Shown here in pieces: positions 1-8,129 of a stretch of 64,000 nucleotides of DNA. The first letter of the stretch is position 1. The number at the start of each line of letters is the position of its first letter. The notes under the pieces are model-generated. The model was not told the DNA's origin and ran no database searches. It saw nothing but the letters and a program-made list of their open reading frames with translations. The translations under genes and the position numbers were made by a program. Location of the stretch: NCBI GenBank assembly GCA_963702565.1, contig CAVPDE010000010.1, positions 434,001-498,000 of the forward strand, written 5' to 3'. This DNA comes from CAVPDE01 sp963702565. GTDB lineage: Bacteria > Desulfobacterota > DSM-4660 > Desulfatiglandales > HGW-15.

Positions 1-697
1 GCCGCAGCTTGGACACGGTTTCCGACTCCTTGACGAGGAAACCCGATCCCACATTCTCCCCATCTATTTCCGCGATCCAGCACCGTTCCCTCTTGGGGTC
101 GAAATTCTGGATGAACTTGGCCACAATGCCCGCTACTAGCGCTTCAAAGGTCTCGTCCCAACCGTATTCCTGGGTGTAGAGCATGCCGTGAAGATGCACC
201 ACCCAGCCCATGTCGCCGGGCTGGTGGGGCCTGAGAAGGTAGGGTGCCTTGGTTTTCGGGCCGGGGCCCAAGAGCTCTTTGATGCGCTCCATGGCCTTGA
301 CCAGTTGGATCTGGTCGCTTTCGCTCAGCGAGCCGAGCAGGATGCCGATCTCATCGCGTGCCCGCTCGTTGAGGGGTGAGAACGCTTCCTTGCCCTTTTG
401 CGTGAGCCGCAAAATGCTCTGCCTGCCGTCCTGTTCAGAAGGTTTGCTCTCGATCAATCCTTTTGTCTTGAAACTGCTGAGGATGCGGCTCAGATAACCG
501 GGGTCCAGCCCAAGATCCTTGCCAACTTCGGAAGCCACGGGTCTTTCCCTGTGGGCCAGTTCGTAGAGCACCCTCACTTCGGTCAATGAAAAGGGACTGC
601 TGAGGAGTCCTTCGTGCAGCACTCCGATCTTCTGAGTGTAGAAGCGGTTGAACTGTCTTACCGCGTCGATCCGCTTAAGGAGTCCTTCTTCAGCCAT
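1..697 (-). CDS. MarR-family regulator fused to a GNAT acetyltransferase (partial)
   Basis: The gene starts at ATG 697 behind a GGAGGG ribosome site and runs off the left edge; 232 residues are visible. Residues about 1-140 form a MarR winged helix (SLTEVRVLYELA, then DPGYLSRILSSFKTKGLIES and a DGRQS wing). From about 150 the chain becomes a GNAT acetyltransferase (LLRPHQPGDMGWVVHLHGML, then the strand CWIAEIDGENVGSGFLV). MarR-GNAT fusions are a known class that regulate transcription and acetylate small molecules or proteins; the substrate cannot be told here. The conserved acetyl-CoA loop would lie beyond the edge. It lies downstream of the hydroxyacid dehydrogenase gene on the same strand, after an AT-rich gap. 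Confidence 0.9.
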   Translation of the reverse strand, partial: MAEEGLLKRIDAVRQFNRFYTQKIGVLHEGLLSSPFSLTEVRVLYELAHRERPVASEVGKDLGLDPGYLSRILSSFKTKGLIESKPSEQDGRQSILRLTQKGKEAFSPLNERARDEIGILLGSLSESDQIQLVKAMERIKELLGPGPKTKAPYLLRPHQPGDMGWVVHLHGMLYTQEYGWDETFEALVAGIVAKFIQNFDPKRERCWIAEIDGENVGSGFLVKESETVSKLR

Positions 698-751
698 GCT
701 TCCCTCCACAAACGCAATTGAAGATATCGTGGCATTATTACATGTCATTGT

Positions 752-782
752 CAATTATATACTTGACTTGGGCAATTATATA
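752..782. promoter_or_regulatory. AT-rich direct repeat upstream of the MarR-GNAT gene
   Basis: The 10-mer caattatata occurs at 752-761 and again at 773-782, exactly 21 bp apart, that is two helical turns. It lies 55-85 bp upstream of the MarR-GNAT start in otherwise GC-rich DNA. Phased AT-rich repeats fit an autoregulatory operator, but no clean -35/-10 pair with normal spacing was found, so this is an inference from position and phasing only. Confidence 0.3.
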
Positions 783-851
783 GATTGCTTTATGACTGAA
801 CGAAGAAGAAGGAAACAGAAGTGTAGGTTCTTCGGTGGGACCCGGGCATGA

Positions 852-868
852 TGGCGGATTATCCGCCA
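852..868. terminator. Perfect dyad over the stop codon of the hydroxyacid dehydrogenase
   Basis: TGGCGGAT-T-ATCCGCCA is a perfect 17-base dyad that contains the TAA stop at 859-861. It can fold as a 6-bp stem with a 5-base loop at the 3' end of the minus-strand transcript. There is no T-run, so it may be a weak terminator, a stabilising hairpin or a protein site. Confidence 0.3.
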
Positions 869-1812
869 ACCGCGTTGCGTACCGCCTCCCCTCGCCTCAG
901 CCGTTCCACATTGTCCGCCACGGCCCGGCCCAGGGCGGTAAAGGATTGATCCGTGACTCCGGCTGTATGAGGGGTAATCACCACCTTTTCGTGGCGGACC
1001 AGGGGATGGAAAGGACCTGGGGGCTCTTGGACCAGGACATCGAGACCGGCCCCGGCAATCAATCCATTGTCCAGCGCCTGGATCAGATCTTCCTCGTTCA
1101 CGATCGGCCCCCTGCTGATGTTGATCACAAAGGCAGTCGGTTTCATCCGCTCGAAGACGGAAACATTCAGCATCCCTCGAGTCTGCGGCGTGAGTGTGAC
1201 CGTGGAAATGACGAAGTCTGCCCTGGGCAGCAGCTCATTGAGCCGATTCGGATGAGCCAAGATTTCCAGCCCCAGTTCTCGATCCACACCGGGCTGGGGA
1301 CCGACGTCCAATGCAATAACCTTCATGCGCAGCGGCACGAGCCGCACGGCCAATGCCTTTCCCACCGCGCCCAGGCCGATAATCAAGGCGGTCCGGCCAA
1401 TGAGCGTCTCGCCCTGGGGCCGGCCCCAGAGCCCTTCCGTCAACATCTTCCTGCAGAGACTGTAGCGGCGGGCACAGGCCATCATCAAAAAAATACCGCC
1501 CTCCGCAGTGCACTCGGCATGCACAGGGGCTTCTACGCCGGGAACATTGGCCACCGCGATACCGCGATTCGCGGCTGCGCCCCTATCAACTCCTTCAAGA
1601 CCGACGCCGAATTGCTGGATCAGCCTCAGGTCCGGGCAGGAGCGGATGATGTCTGCGGTGATGCGGGCCATGGCCGGAATCAGCACCTCGGCCCAAGGCG
1701 CCTCTCGGGCCACCTCTGTCTGGCGGCAGACCCGGACATCATCCTCAGGCAGCAGCCTGCGGATCGTGTCGATCATGGACGGAAACATGTCATCACAGAT
1801 GAGGATGCGCAT
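859..1812 (-). CDS. D-isomer-specific 2-hydroxyacid dehydrogenase
   Basis: A soluble NAD(P)-dependent dehydrogenase that interconverts a 2-oxoacid and a D-2-hydroxyacid. The product is 317 residues from ATG 1812; a TTG five codons upstream would overlap the dehydratase gene. It has the nucleotide-binding glycine motif IIGLGAVGKAL, the catalytic arginine segment NISRGPIVNEEDL, the glutamate region VQEPPGPFHPL and the catalytic histidine in ITPHTAG. The start follows the stop of the HgdB-like gene by one base, so the two are translationally coupled. A dehydratase that acts on 2-hydroxyacyl-CoA next to a dehydrogenase that makes 2-hydroxyacids suggests one pathway of amino-acid-type reductive fermentation, but the exact substrate is unknown. 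Confidence 0.88.
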   Translation of the reverse strand: MRILICDDMFPSMIDTIRRLLPEDDVRVCRQTEVAREAPWAEVLIPAMARITADIIRSCPDLRLIQQFGVGLEGVDRGAAANRGIAVANVPGVEAPVHAECTAEGGIFLMMACARRYSLCRKMLTEGLWGRPQGETLIGRTALIIGLGAVGKALAVRLVPLRMKVIALDVGPQPGVDRELGLEILAHPNRLNELLPRADFVISTVTLTPQTRGMLNVSVFERMKPTAFVINISRGPIVNEEDLIQALDNGLIAGAGLDVLVQEPPGPFHPLVRHEKVVITPHTAGVTDQSFTALGRAVADNVERLRRGEAVRNAVGG

Positions 1813-1813
1813 G

Positions 1814-2971
1814 TCATCTCTCGACAAAGTGGAGCGTCACACCGGTGTCAAAGGCGTGCTGTTGAAAGCGGCCCCGGATCCCCTGACACCCTTCAAACAC
1901 CACCGTGCGAAACTCCGGGCCGAAGTGCTCCCTCAGCCGGGCGGCAATGTGATCCACCCGGAGCGAGAAGGTGTGACAGCTCAGGTTCCTGTGGAAAAGC
2001 ACGCCGTCGGCGCCGTATTTCTCGATGTTGGCGATCCAGACGGCCACCCGCTCGGGAACGGTCATGTTCGTGTACATCATCGAATAGGTTCTGGCCATGC
2101 TGTCGAGGAGCGCGTCGTAGCTGGAGGTGTCCAGTTCCTTGCGCCAGGCGTCCAGATAGGTGGAACCCACCACCGCGATGCCTCTTGCTGCAAAGTACTC
2201 CTGGAGCTCCCGGAAATTATACCAGGTGGCCAGGTTGTCCCAAAGCAGCCGGTGCCGCTCGCTGCCAACCGGGGAAATGCCCTGTTTGACCAACCCCTCG
2301 GTGGCTTCGATCAGCCGGGCATAATAGTCCACCGCCTCAGGCCGGCCCCGCTCCGAGACGATCAGGGCCATATGCGAGAAGCCGTCAAAGGCGGTCACAG
2401 GCGATGGCACATGAACACCCAAATCCAAATAGGTCTGCCAGAGGTCAAGGGCCCGGCCGGAAATCTTAGCCGTCTCCAGCAGGTGATCCCGGTCAAGCCT
2501 GGTCCCGGTCTGGGCCTCCAGGAAGCGGATCAGGTCTTCGAGTTGTTTGCGGACGTAATCCTGCCGTATCGTGCCGAAGGATCCGTCGAAGCGATCCCCC
2601 ACATTGATCATCCGATAGGGCTTGTTCCCGTACATCTCGCTTAGATGATGGAACCACTCGCAGATCACCCTGCACTGATTGTCGCAGGCCAGCAAGATAT
2701 CGGGCTCTGCCAGGCGAGGGATCGGCCGTCCGGCGGCGTCAAGCAGATCCTCGCTCCCGAGTGCACCCCACCCGTCCGCCAGGTACGCGGTATTAAAGAG
2801 TTCATAAGCGCAGCCCATCCGGTCCAGGCCCACGGCTTCGGCCCTTCTCAACAACTGGGACTGGCCCCTGGCGATCAGCAGGGCCGCATGGTTTTCAGGG
2901 TAGACAGTGATCAGGCGCGGCTCGAAGGCCTTGAGGATTTCCACAGGAAACATGGCCGTCACATAGGCCAC
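1814..2971 (-). CDS. 2-hydroxyacyl-CoA dehydratase D-component-like subunit (HgdB/BcrB family), frameshifted N-terminus
   Basis: The readable frame begins at GTG 2971 and gives 385 residues. Family hallmarks are VYPENHAALL near the N-terminus, the Fe-S region LACDNQCRVICEWF, NLSCHTFSLRVDHI and EGCQGIRGRFQQ near the C-terminus. This family dehydrates 2-hydroxyacyl-CoA esters or reduces aromatic acyl-CoA with Fe-S clusters and an ATP-driven activator. No second subunit or activator gene is seen beside it. The true N-terminal codons lie upstream in another frame (see the next entry). It is coupled to the hydroxyacid dehydrogenase downstream. Confidence 0.82.
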   Translation of the reverse strand: MAYVTAMFPVEILKAFEPRLITVYPENHAALLIARGQSQLLRRAEAVGLDRMGCAYELFNTAYLADGWGALGSEDLLDAAGRPIPRLAEPDILLACDNQCRVICEWFHHLSEMYGNKPYRMINVGDRFDGSFGTIRQDYVRKQLEDLIRFLEAQTGTRLDRDHLLETAKISGRALDLWQTYLDLGVHVPSPVTAFDGFSHMALIVSERGRPEAVDYYARLIEATEGLVKQGISPVGSERHRLLWDNLATWYNFRELQEYFAARGIAVVGSTYLDAWRKELDTSSYDALLDSMARTYSMMYTNMTVPERVAVWIANIEKYGADGVLFHRNLSCHTFSLRVDHIAARLREHFGPEFRTVVFEGCQGIRGRFQQHAFDTGVTLHFVER

Positions 2972-3071
2972 CGGCCTTCCTTCGGCCTTTGCCTCCAGGG
3001 GCCCGCTGGTAATGTTCGCTCATGAGCCGGCGCTGCAACCGATGGACTTCTTTCATCTGATCGTTGGGCAT
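2972..3071 (-). other. Out-of-frame N-terminal codons of the HgdB-like gene
   Basis: An ATG at 3071 with a strong GGGGAGGG ribosome site opens a frame reading MPNDQMKEVHRLQRRLMSEH, typical of this family, but it does not continue into the main frame. Removing one G from the GGGG run at 2998-3001 joins QRALEAKAEGRP directly to VAYVTAMFPVEI. The main frame has a TGA just upstream and no credible start of its own except GTG 2971. This is either a sequencing or assembly indel in a homopolymer or a genuine inactivating frameshift. Confidence 0.75.
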
Positions 3072-3363
3072 TTTCCCTCCCCGTGATGACTCGGACTATG
3101 CGGGATTCAGCGTTGCCTGTCAAGCCAAAGCCTGCCCGGGAAGCCGCGGACGCCCGCCTCACCCATGACCTGGAGCTTGCCACTGAGGTGTGGCGTCTTC
3201 GTTTTCTGTTATTGGAGGGACCCCCGTGGCCTTTATGCGCCGCTGGCGCATTTTTCTGTGTTTATTTCAAAGAGCTAAACTGTTACGAATAGGCTAATTT
3301 CCTGCGCCCTGAGGATTCTTGCCTGGTCACAGGCGTCTGGTGCTGCAGTGGAGAGGGTAAAGA
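3072..3363. other. Intergenic region between divergent HgdB-like and MATE genes
   Basis: About 290 bp between divergently read genes. It must hold promoters for both directions, but no convincing -35/-10 or -24/-12 pair was identified by eye, and no credible gene is present. Confidence 0.4.
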
Positions 3364-4761
3364 GTGATTGAGCGGTGGTCAAAACTCAATGGATACCGTG
3401 ATGTGCTGGCGATCAGCCTGCCGCTGGTGGCCTCCATGGGATCCTTCACGGTCATGCAGTTCACGGACCGGGTGTTTCTGGCCAACTACTCCGTGGACGC
3501 CATCGCCGCCGCACTGCCTGCCGGCATCGTCTCCTTCACCCTCATCTCCTTTTTTATGGGCGTTGCGAATTACACCAACGTCTTTGTCGCCCAGTACACA
3601 GGCGCCAGGGCTTTCAACCGGGTCGGCGCCTCCCTGTGGCAGGGGATTTACTTCTCCCTTGGAGCAGCCGTTCTCCTTGCCCTCATGGTGTTCCTTTCCG
3701 ACAGAATCTTTGACCTCATCGGCCATTCCCCTCATATCCGGTCTCTCGAAGTGGCCTACTTCAACGTGCTCACTCTGGGCGCAGGCCTCGTCGTCCTCAA
3801 CTCCGCCATAGCTTGCTTCTACACAGGACGCGGCCTGACATGGACCGTCATGATCGTCAATGTGATCGGCGCTGCGGTCAACATCCCTTTGGATTACTGC
3901 ATGATCAACGGCGTGGGCCCTTTTCCGGAACTCGGCATTGTGGGAGCAGGCATTGCCACCGTCATCGCAACCGCTACAAGCACAACCGTCCTTGTCATTC
4001 TTATTTTTCGCAAAGCCAACAGGGAACGGTTCTCCACGTGGAAGGCCAGGGCTTTTGATAAGGAACTCTTCGGCAGGATGATGAGATACGGCCTCCCCAG
4101 CGGGGTCCAGTTCTTCCTGGAAATTTTCGGATTCACCTTTTTCATCCAGATGGTCGGAAGGCTGGGGGACCTGGAGTTGGCCGCCTCCAACATCGTGCTT
4201 TCCATCGAGTCCCTTTCTTTTCTTCCCATGGTGGGCTTTCACATCGGGAACGCCACCCTGATGGGGCAGGCCATCGGTCGCCGTCGGCCCGAGGAAGGAG
4301 CCTACGCCACCACCAGCGCTGTTCACATCACCATGGTTTACATGATGTTCCTGGCCGTGGTCTTTGTCCTAACGCCGGAACCGCTCCTTCGGCTGTTCAG
4401 GGCCGATCAGCATACGCACGACCAGTATGCCGAGATCATGGCCCTCGGCGTCATCCTTCTGCGGTTCGTCGCCGCCTTCTCTTTCTTCGACGCCCTCAAT
4501 CTCATCTTCTCCAGCGCCATCAAAGGGGCAGGAGACACGCGCTTCATCATGTGGACGATTGCGGCGCTATGTCTCGGCGTGATGATTGTCCCGATTTATG
4601 TTGCGGTTGAAGTCATGGGAGCAGGGATTTATGCGGCGTGGACGATCGCCACGATTTACGTGTGCGCCCTAGGCATGGCGTTCATGCTGCGTTACCGCCA
4701 GGGGAAGTGGAAACGCATGCGCGTCATCGAATCCTATGCCGCAGCGAAAGAGAACAACTAA
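3364..4761 (+). CDS. MATE family multidrug/drug:cation antiporter
   Basis: A 465-residue inner-membrane protein with about twelve hydrophobic segments, the usual length for MATE exporters. The start is GTG 3364 behind a GGAGAGGGTAAAGA ribosome site. Family-like features are PLVASMGSFTVMQFTDRVFL in the first helix, FLEIFGFTFFIQMVGRLG at the start of the second half, and GAGDTRFIMWTIA. MATE proteins export cationic drugs or metabolites in exchange for Na+ or H+; the substrate cannot be predicted. It stands alone, read away from its left neighbour and towards the sigma-54 regulator. Confidence 0.9.
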   Translation: MIERWSKLNGYRDVLAISLPLVASMGSFTVMQFTDRVFLANYSVDAIAAALPAGIVSFTLISFFMGVANYTNVFVAQYTGARAFNRVGASLWQGIYFSLGAAVLLALMVFLSDRIFDLIGHSPHIRSLEVAYFNVLTLGAGLVVLNSAIACFYTGRGLTWTVMIVNVIGAAVNIPLDYCMINGVGPFPELGIVGAGIATVIATATSTTVLVILIFRKANRERFSTWKARAFDKELFGRMMRYGLPSGVQFFLEIFGFTFFIQMVGRLGDLELAASNIVLSIESLSFLPMVGFHIGNATLMGQAIGRRRPEEGAYATTSAVHITMVYMMFLAVVFVLTPEPLLRLFRADQHTHDQYAEIMALGVILLRFVAAFSFFDALNLIFSSAIKGAGDTRFIMWTIAALCLGVMIVPIYVAVEVMGAGIYAAWTIATIYVCALGMAFMLRYRQGKWKRMRVIESYAAAKENN

Positions 4762-4881
4762 TACAAACGCATTTAGTTCTTTGCCAATCAGCCCCCTCAC
4801 CCCGCCCTCTCCCCCACGCTGGGGGAGAGGGGAAGGGTGAGGGGGTGCTGTCCAGCGTGAATGGACTTATTCCGTTTGTAT
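4761..4881. repeat. Palindromic element with terminal inverted repeats (MITE-like)
   Basis: Outer 9-bp inverted repeats atacaaacg (4761-4769) and cgtttgtat (4873-4881) enclose a long GC-rich hairpin at 4792-4845 whose arms are cccctcaccc...ccctctccccca and tgggggagagg...gggtgagggg. It begins one base before the end of the MATE stop codon. It could terminate convergent transcription from both sides. No second copy is in the window. Confidence 0.6.
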
Positions 4882-4900
4882 CAGGTAGGCAAGCTCCGGC

Positions 4901-6442
4901 CTATCGATATTGCCTGGGGGCGATGTCATATTTCCGCACCTTGTAGCCGAAGATCCGTTCCGTGGTCTTTAAGGATTTTGCGGCCCTTCTCATGTTTCCC
5001 CGGCTCGTTTTAAGGGCGTCGATCAGCAGTTCCCTTTCGTATCTTTCAACAGCGTCAATCAAGGATTGAGACTGCTGAGTCCCTGTTTGCTCGGCCGTCG
5101 CAAGGGTCGGCGGCAGATGATAGGAATGGATCACCTGGTCATCACAGAGCAGAACCGATCGCTCCATGCAGTTCTCGAGTTCCCTCACATTTCCCGGCCA
5201 GTGGTACTGGACGAGGGCGTCGATCGCAGGCGTTGAGATTCGCTTGATGTCCTTGCGGTATTCTGTGGCATATTTTTCAAGGAAGTAGTCGGCCAGCATG
5301 AGCACGTCCGCCTCCCTCTCCCTCAGGGGCGGCAGGTAGATGGGGTACACATTAAGGCGGTAAAAGAGGTCTTCTCGAAAGGAGCCTCCTTCAACCGCAG
5401 CGGCAAGATCCTTATTAGTAGCCGCGATGAGGCGAACATTCACCTTGATCGTCCTCGTCGCCCCAAGCCTCTCCATTTCCCTTTCCTGAAGAACCCTCAG
5501 GAGCTTGCCCTGGCTCTCGAGAGCCAGCGCTCCGATCTCATCGAGGAAAATCGTGCCTCCGTTCGCCAGTTCGAACTTTCCCTCTTTTTGCCGGCTGGCG
5601 CCTGTGAAGGCCCCTTTTTCATATCCGAAGAGCTCCGCCTCCACGAGGTTCGCGGGAAGCGCGGCACAGTTGACCTTGATGAGGGGTTTTTCAGCCCGCA
5701 GGCTGTTGTAGTGGATGGCGTTTGCGACCAGTTCTTTTCCTGTGCCGCTTTCCCCCAGGAGCAGGACATTGGCGGTGCTCTTCGCCACCTGAGTGATGAG
5801 GTAGAACACTTCCTGCATCTTGCGGCTGTTGCCGATGATATTGCTGAAAGAGTACTTCTTGCTCAGCTCTTTCCTGAGTCTCAGGTTGTCCTCGCTGAGT
5901 TGTTCTTTCTCCCTCTCAATCTTGTCGAGGAGCGCCACCTTTTGCGCGATGAGGCTGCTGATGATCATGAGGAAGCGCACGTCTTCATCGAGGGGCTTCG
6001 GCTCATGGAGGGTGAGATCCACACTGAGCGCACCGATCACCCGGGGGCCTTCCTTGATGGGCACGCAGATAAAAGAGATTTGCCCCTTTTCGGGCTTAGC
6101 GCGCGCTCCCGTGCGACTCAAAAACAGCGGTTCTGTCGTGATGTCCGGCACGGCGATCGGCTTGCCTGATTCAATCACCCGGCCCGTTATCCCTTCCCCT
6201 AGCCTGTAGCGGCCCTTGATCTTGACGGCCGCGGATATGCCGTGGGCAACTTCAATGTGGATTTCAGAGGCCTCAGGGTTCAGGATCGTGATGGAGCCCC
6301 GGTTCATTCCGAGGTGCTGAGACAGGAGATCCAGAACCTTGTAGAGAGCCTTTCGCAGATCCATGGTCAGATGGATTGCCGTAGTGATCTCGTAAAGGCA
6401 AGAAATCTTCTCCGGTTGAGCGCTGGAGATGGTCGGCTTCAA
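4901..6442 (-). CDS. Sigma-54-dependent transcriptional activator, NifA-like (GAF-AAA+-Fis)
   Basis: A 513-residue activator. Residues about 25-175 form a GAF sensory domain. The AAA+ domain has Walker A GESGTGKE, the sigma-54 contact loop GAFTGA, Walker B GGTIFLDEIG and the arginine region ATNKDLAA/FREDLFYRLNV. The Fis-type helix-turn-helix is at the C-terminus (MRRAAKSLKTTERIFGYKVRKY), closest in style to NifA/AnfA. Such proteins open promoters held by sigma-54 RNA polymerase. It lies at the far end of a nitrogen-assimilation block whose first gene, glnA, has a perfect -24/-12 promoter, so nitrogen control is the likely role; the GAF ligand is unknown. Confidence 0.93.
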   Translation of the reverse strand: MKPTISSAQPEKISCLYEITTAIHLTMDLRKALYKVLDLLSQHLGMNRGSITILNPEASEIHIEVAHGISAAVKIKGRYRLGEGITGRVIESGKPIAVPDITTEPLFLSRTGARAKPEKGQISFICVPIKEGPRVIGALSVDLTLHEPKPLDEDVRFLMIISSLIAQKVALLDKIEREKEQLSEDNLRLRKELSKKYSFSNIIGNSRKMQEVFYLITQVAKSTANVLLLGESGTGKELVANAIHYNSLRAEKPLIKVNCAALPANLVEAELFGYEKGAFTGASRQKEGKFELANGGTIFLDEIGALALESQGKLLRVLQEREMERLGATRTIKVNVRLIAATNKDLAAAVEGGSFREDLFYRLNVYPIYLPPLREREADVLMLADYFLEKYATEYRKDIKRISTPAIDALVQYHWPGNVRELENCMERSVLLCDDQVIHSYHLPPTLATAEQTGTQQSQSLIDAVERYERELLIDALKTSRGNMRRAAKSLKTTERIFGYKVRKYDIAPRQYR

Positions 6443-6558
6443 CTCTTGATCAACCCCCTCGGACCTGTTGAACCTTTGGCGAGAGACTACAAAAATGTAG
6501 ATGGATATGCAATGACTATTTCCAGATCAGCAGCTAGATGCTGGCAAGCTCCTTCCCA

Positions 6559-6683
6559 CAGGTTGCTCAAAAACGCTCAGATACAAGGCGACCGAAATCC
6601 CGAGGAGTGAGACGTACATTCCAGTACGTCGCAGGGACGAGGGATGAGAGTAACGCAGGAGATGGGCGTTTTTCAGCAACCTG
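6559..6683. repeat. Dispersed palindromic element, copy 1
   Basis: A 125-bp element with near-perfect 17-bp ends (caggttgctcaaaaacg and cgtttttcagcaacctg) and a central gtac...gtac dyad. The right end abuts CTAG, whose CTA is the purF stop codon (TAG) on the minus strand. Two more copies are at 12853-12977 and 48741-48935. Translations across it give a false small protein and should not be annotated. Confidence 0.85.
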
Positions 6684-8129
6684 CTAGTCTTCCAGGCAGA
6701 ATTTGCTGAAGGCCTCATCGATGGGGACAGGATAATTTCCGTCAAAGCAGGCGAAGCAGAGATCTTCTCTGGGGATGTGCGTCGACCTGACAAGGTTGTC
6801 CATGCTGAGATAGCCAAGACCGTCCAGACCGATGTAGTCCCGGATCTCCTCAACGGTCTTTCTTGCCGCGATCAGTTCCCCTCTGGTCGAGAAATCGATC
6901 CCATAAAAGCAGGGGAACCGATGGGGCGGACAGCTCACCAGGAGATGAATCTCCTTGGCTCCGATGGTTCTCAGGGTTTTGATCCTTGTTTTTGCCGTGG
7001 TTCCCCGGATGATGGAATCCTCGATGATCACCACCCGGCGGTCCTTCAACAGATCCTTCACGGGGTTGAGCTTCACCTTGACCCCAAAATCCCTCATGCT
7101 CTGAGAAGGTTGAATGAAGGTTCTCCCCACATAGTGATTCCGGATGACCCCCATCTCCAGAGGAATCCCTGAAGCCTGGGCATAGCCGATAGCCGCGTAG
7201 TTCCCTGAATCCGGAAAGGGCATGACAAGGTCCGCTTTGACGGGAAATTCTTCCGCCAGAAGTTGTCCCTGTTTTTTTCGGAAGAGATAGACATTCTGCC
7301 CGAAGACCGTGCTGTCAGGCCTAGAAAAGTAGATGAGCTCAAAAATGCACTGGGCCTTCCGGTTGGCTTTCTCGCACCGGATGCTCTGAACTCCCTGGGA
7401 GTTGATAATCAGAATCTCCCCGGGCTCGACTTCCCTGACATATTCCGCTTCGACCAGGTCCAGCGCGCAGGTCTCCGAGGTGAGCACGTACCCGGAGTTG
7501 AGTCGGCCCAGGCAAAGGGGTCTGAACCCATGAGGGTCCCTGAACGCCAGGAGCGAATCCTCCGTCATGATCACCATGGAGTAAGCCCCCTTCACCTGGC
7601 TCATGGTCTCGAGCATGGCTCGCTCCAGACCTTTCTTCATGGCCTTGGCGATCAGGTGGAGGACCACCTCGCTGTCCGTGGTGGTTTGAAAGATGGAGCC
7701 CTCGTCTTCCATTTGTGCGCGGATCTGACGGGCATTCACGAGATTTCCGTTGTGGGCGATGGCGAGCGTCTTTCCCAGGTGGTGGATCTTTAGGGGCTGG
7801 GCGTTCATCAGCAGGGAAGACCCGGTGGTCGAGTACCGCACATGACCCAGGGCCATGTGTCCTTTCAGTCTTGAAAGGACCTCTTCGCCGAAAAGGTCGG
7901 GCACAAGGCCCATGGCCTTGTGCTCCACCACGTGCCTGCCGTCGGAAGTGACAATGCCGGCGCTTTCCTGTCCCCTGTGCTGAAGCGCGTAAAGGCCGAA
8001 GTAGGTGAGCTTGGCCGCCTCTTCATGGCCATAGACCGCGAAGATACCGCACTCTTCACGAGGACGATCCTCTTCGATTTGCGATTTGCGATTTGCGATT
8101 TGCGATTTAGGATTTCTGATTTTTTCCAT
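6684..8129 (-). CDS. purF: Amidophosphoribosyltransferase
   Basis: First step of purine synthesis: glutamine plus PRPP gives phosphoribosylamine. The product is 481 residues from ATG 8129. After a 26-residue propeptide comes the catalytic N-terminal cysteine, C27, in ECGIFAVYGHEEAAKL; the PRPP loop is VVIIEDSIIRGTT. Cysteines in KAQCIFELIYF, CPPHRFPCFYG and LCFACFDGN match the B. subtilis-type [4Fe-4S] enzyme. Residues 3-18 of the propeptide are encoded by a heptamer array; since this piece is removed by self-cleavage, the insertion should be harmless. The gene overlaps carB by 23 bp, and its TAG stop sits at the edge of a dispersed element. Confidence 0.97.
   Translation of the reverse strand: MEKIRNPKSQIANRKSQIEEDRPREECGIFAVYGHEEAAKLTYFGLYALQHRGQESAGIVTSDGRHVVEHKAMGLVPDLFGEEVLSRLKGHMALGHVRYSTTGSSLLMNAQPLKIHHLGKTLAIAHNGNLVNARQIRAQMEDEGSIFQTTTDSEVVLHLIAKAMKKGLERAMLETMSQVKGAYSMVIMTEDSLLAFRDPHGFRPLCLGRLNSGYVLTSETCALDLVEAEYVREVEPGEILIINSQGVQSIRCEKANRKAQCIFELIYFSRPDSTVFGQNVYLFRKKQGQLLAEEFPVKADLVMPFPDSGNYAAIGYAQASGIPLEMGVIRNHYVGRTFIQPSQSMRDFGVKVKLNPVKDLLKDRRVVIIEDSIIRGTTAKTRIKTLRTIGAKEIHLLVSCPPHRFPCFYGIDFSTRGELIAARKTVEEIRDYIGLDGLGYLSMDNLVRSTHIPREDLCFACFDGNYPVPIDEAFSKFCLED
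8075..8123. repeat. Heptamer array at the carB/purF junction
   Basis: Seven tandem 7-bp units on the plus strand: cgatttg four times, then cgattta, ggatttc and tgatttt. On the minus strand the array carries the carB stop (TAA, 8107-8109) and encodes residues 3-18 of the PurF propeptide. Confidence 0.9.

Noticed and set aside
748..786. A sigma-70 promoter in the AT-rich MarR leader
   Set aside because: TTGTCA, TTGACT and TTGACA-like boxes exist, but none has a -10 at 16-18 bp.
835..2289. A 484-codon plus-strand frame opposite the hydroxyacid dehydrogenase and dehydratase genes
   Set aside because: Antisense shadow: rich in Arg, Pro, His and Gly, no family resemblance, no ribosome site, and fully overlapped by two recognised genes.
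3083..3292. A 69-codon plus-strand frame between the HgdB-like and MATE genes
   Set aside because: No ribosome site or family features; overlaps the likely promoter region.
6527..6853. Small frames across the palindromic elements (here and at 12752-13000 and 48848-49114)
   Set aside because: They are translations of the repeat itself (LLKNAHLLR type), similar between copies only because the DNA is similar.
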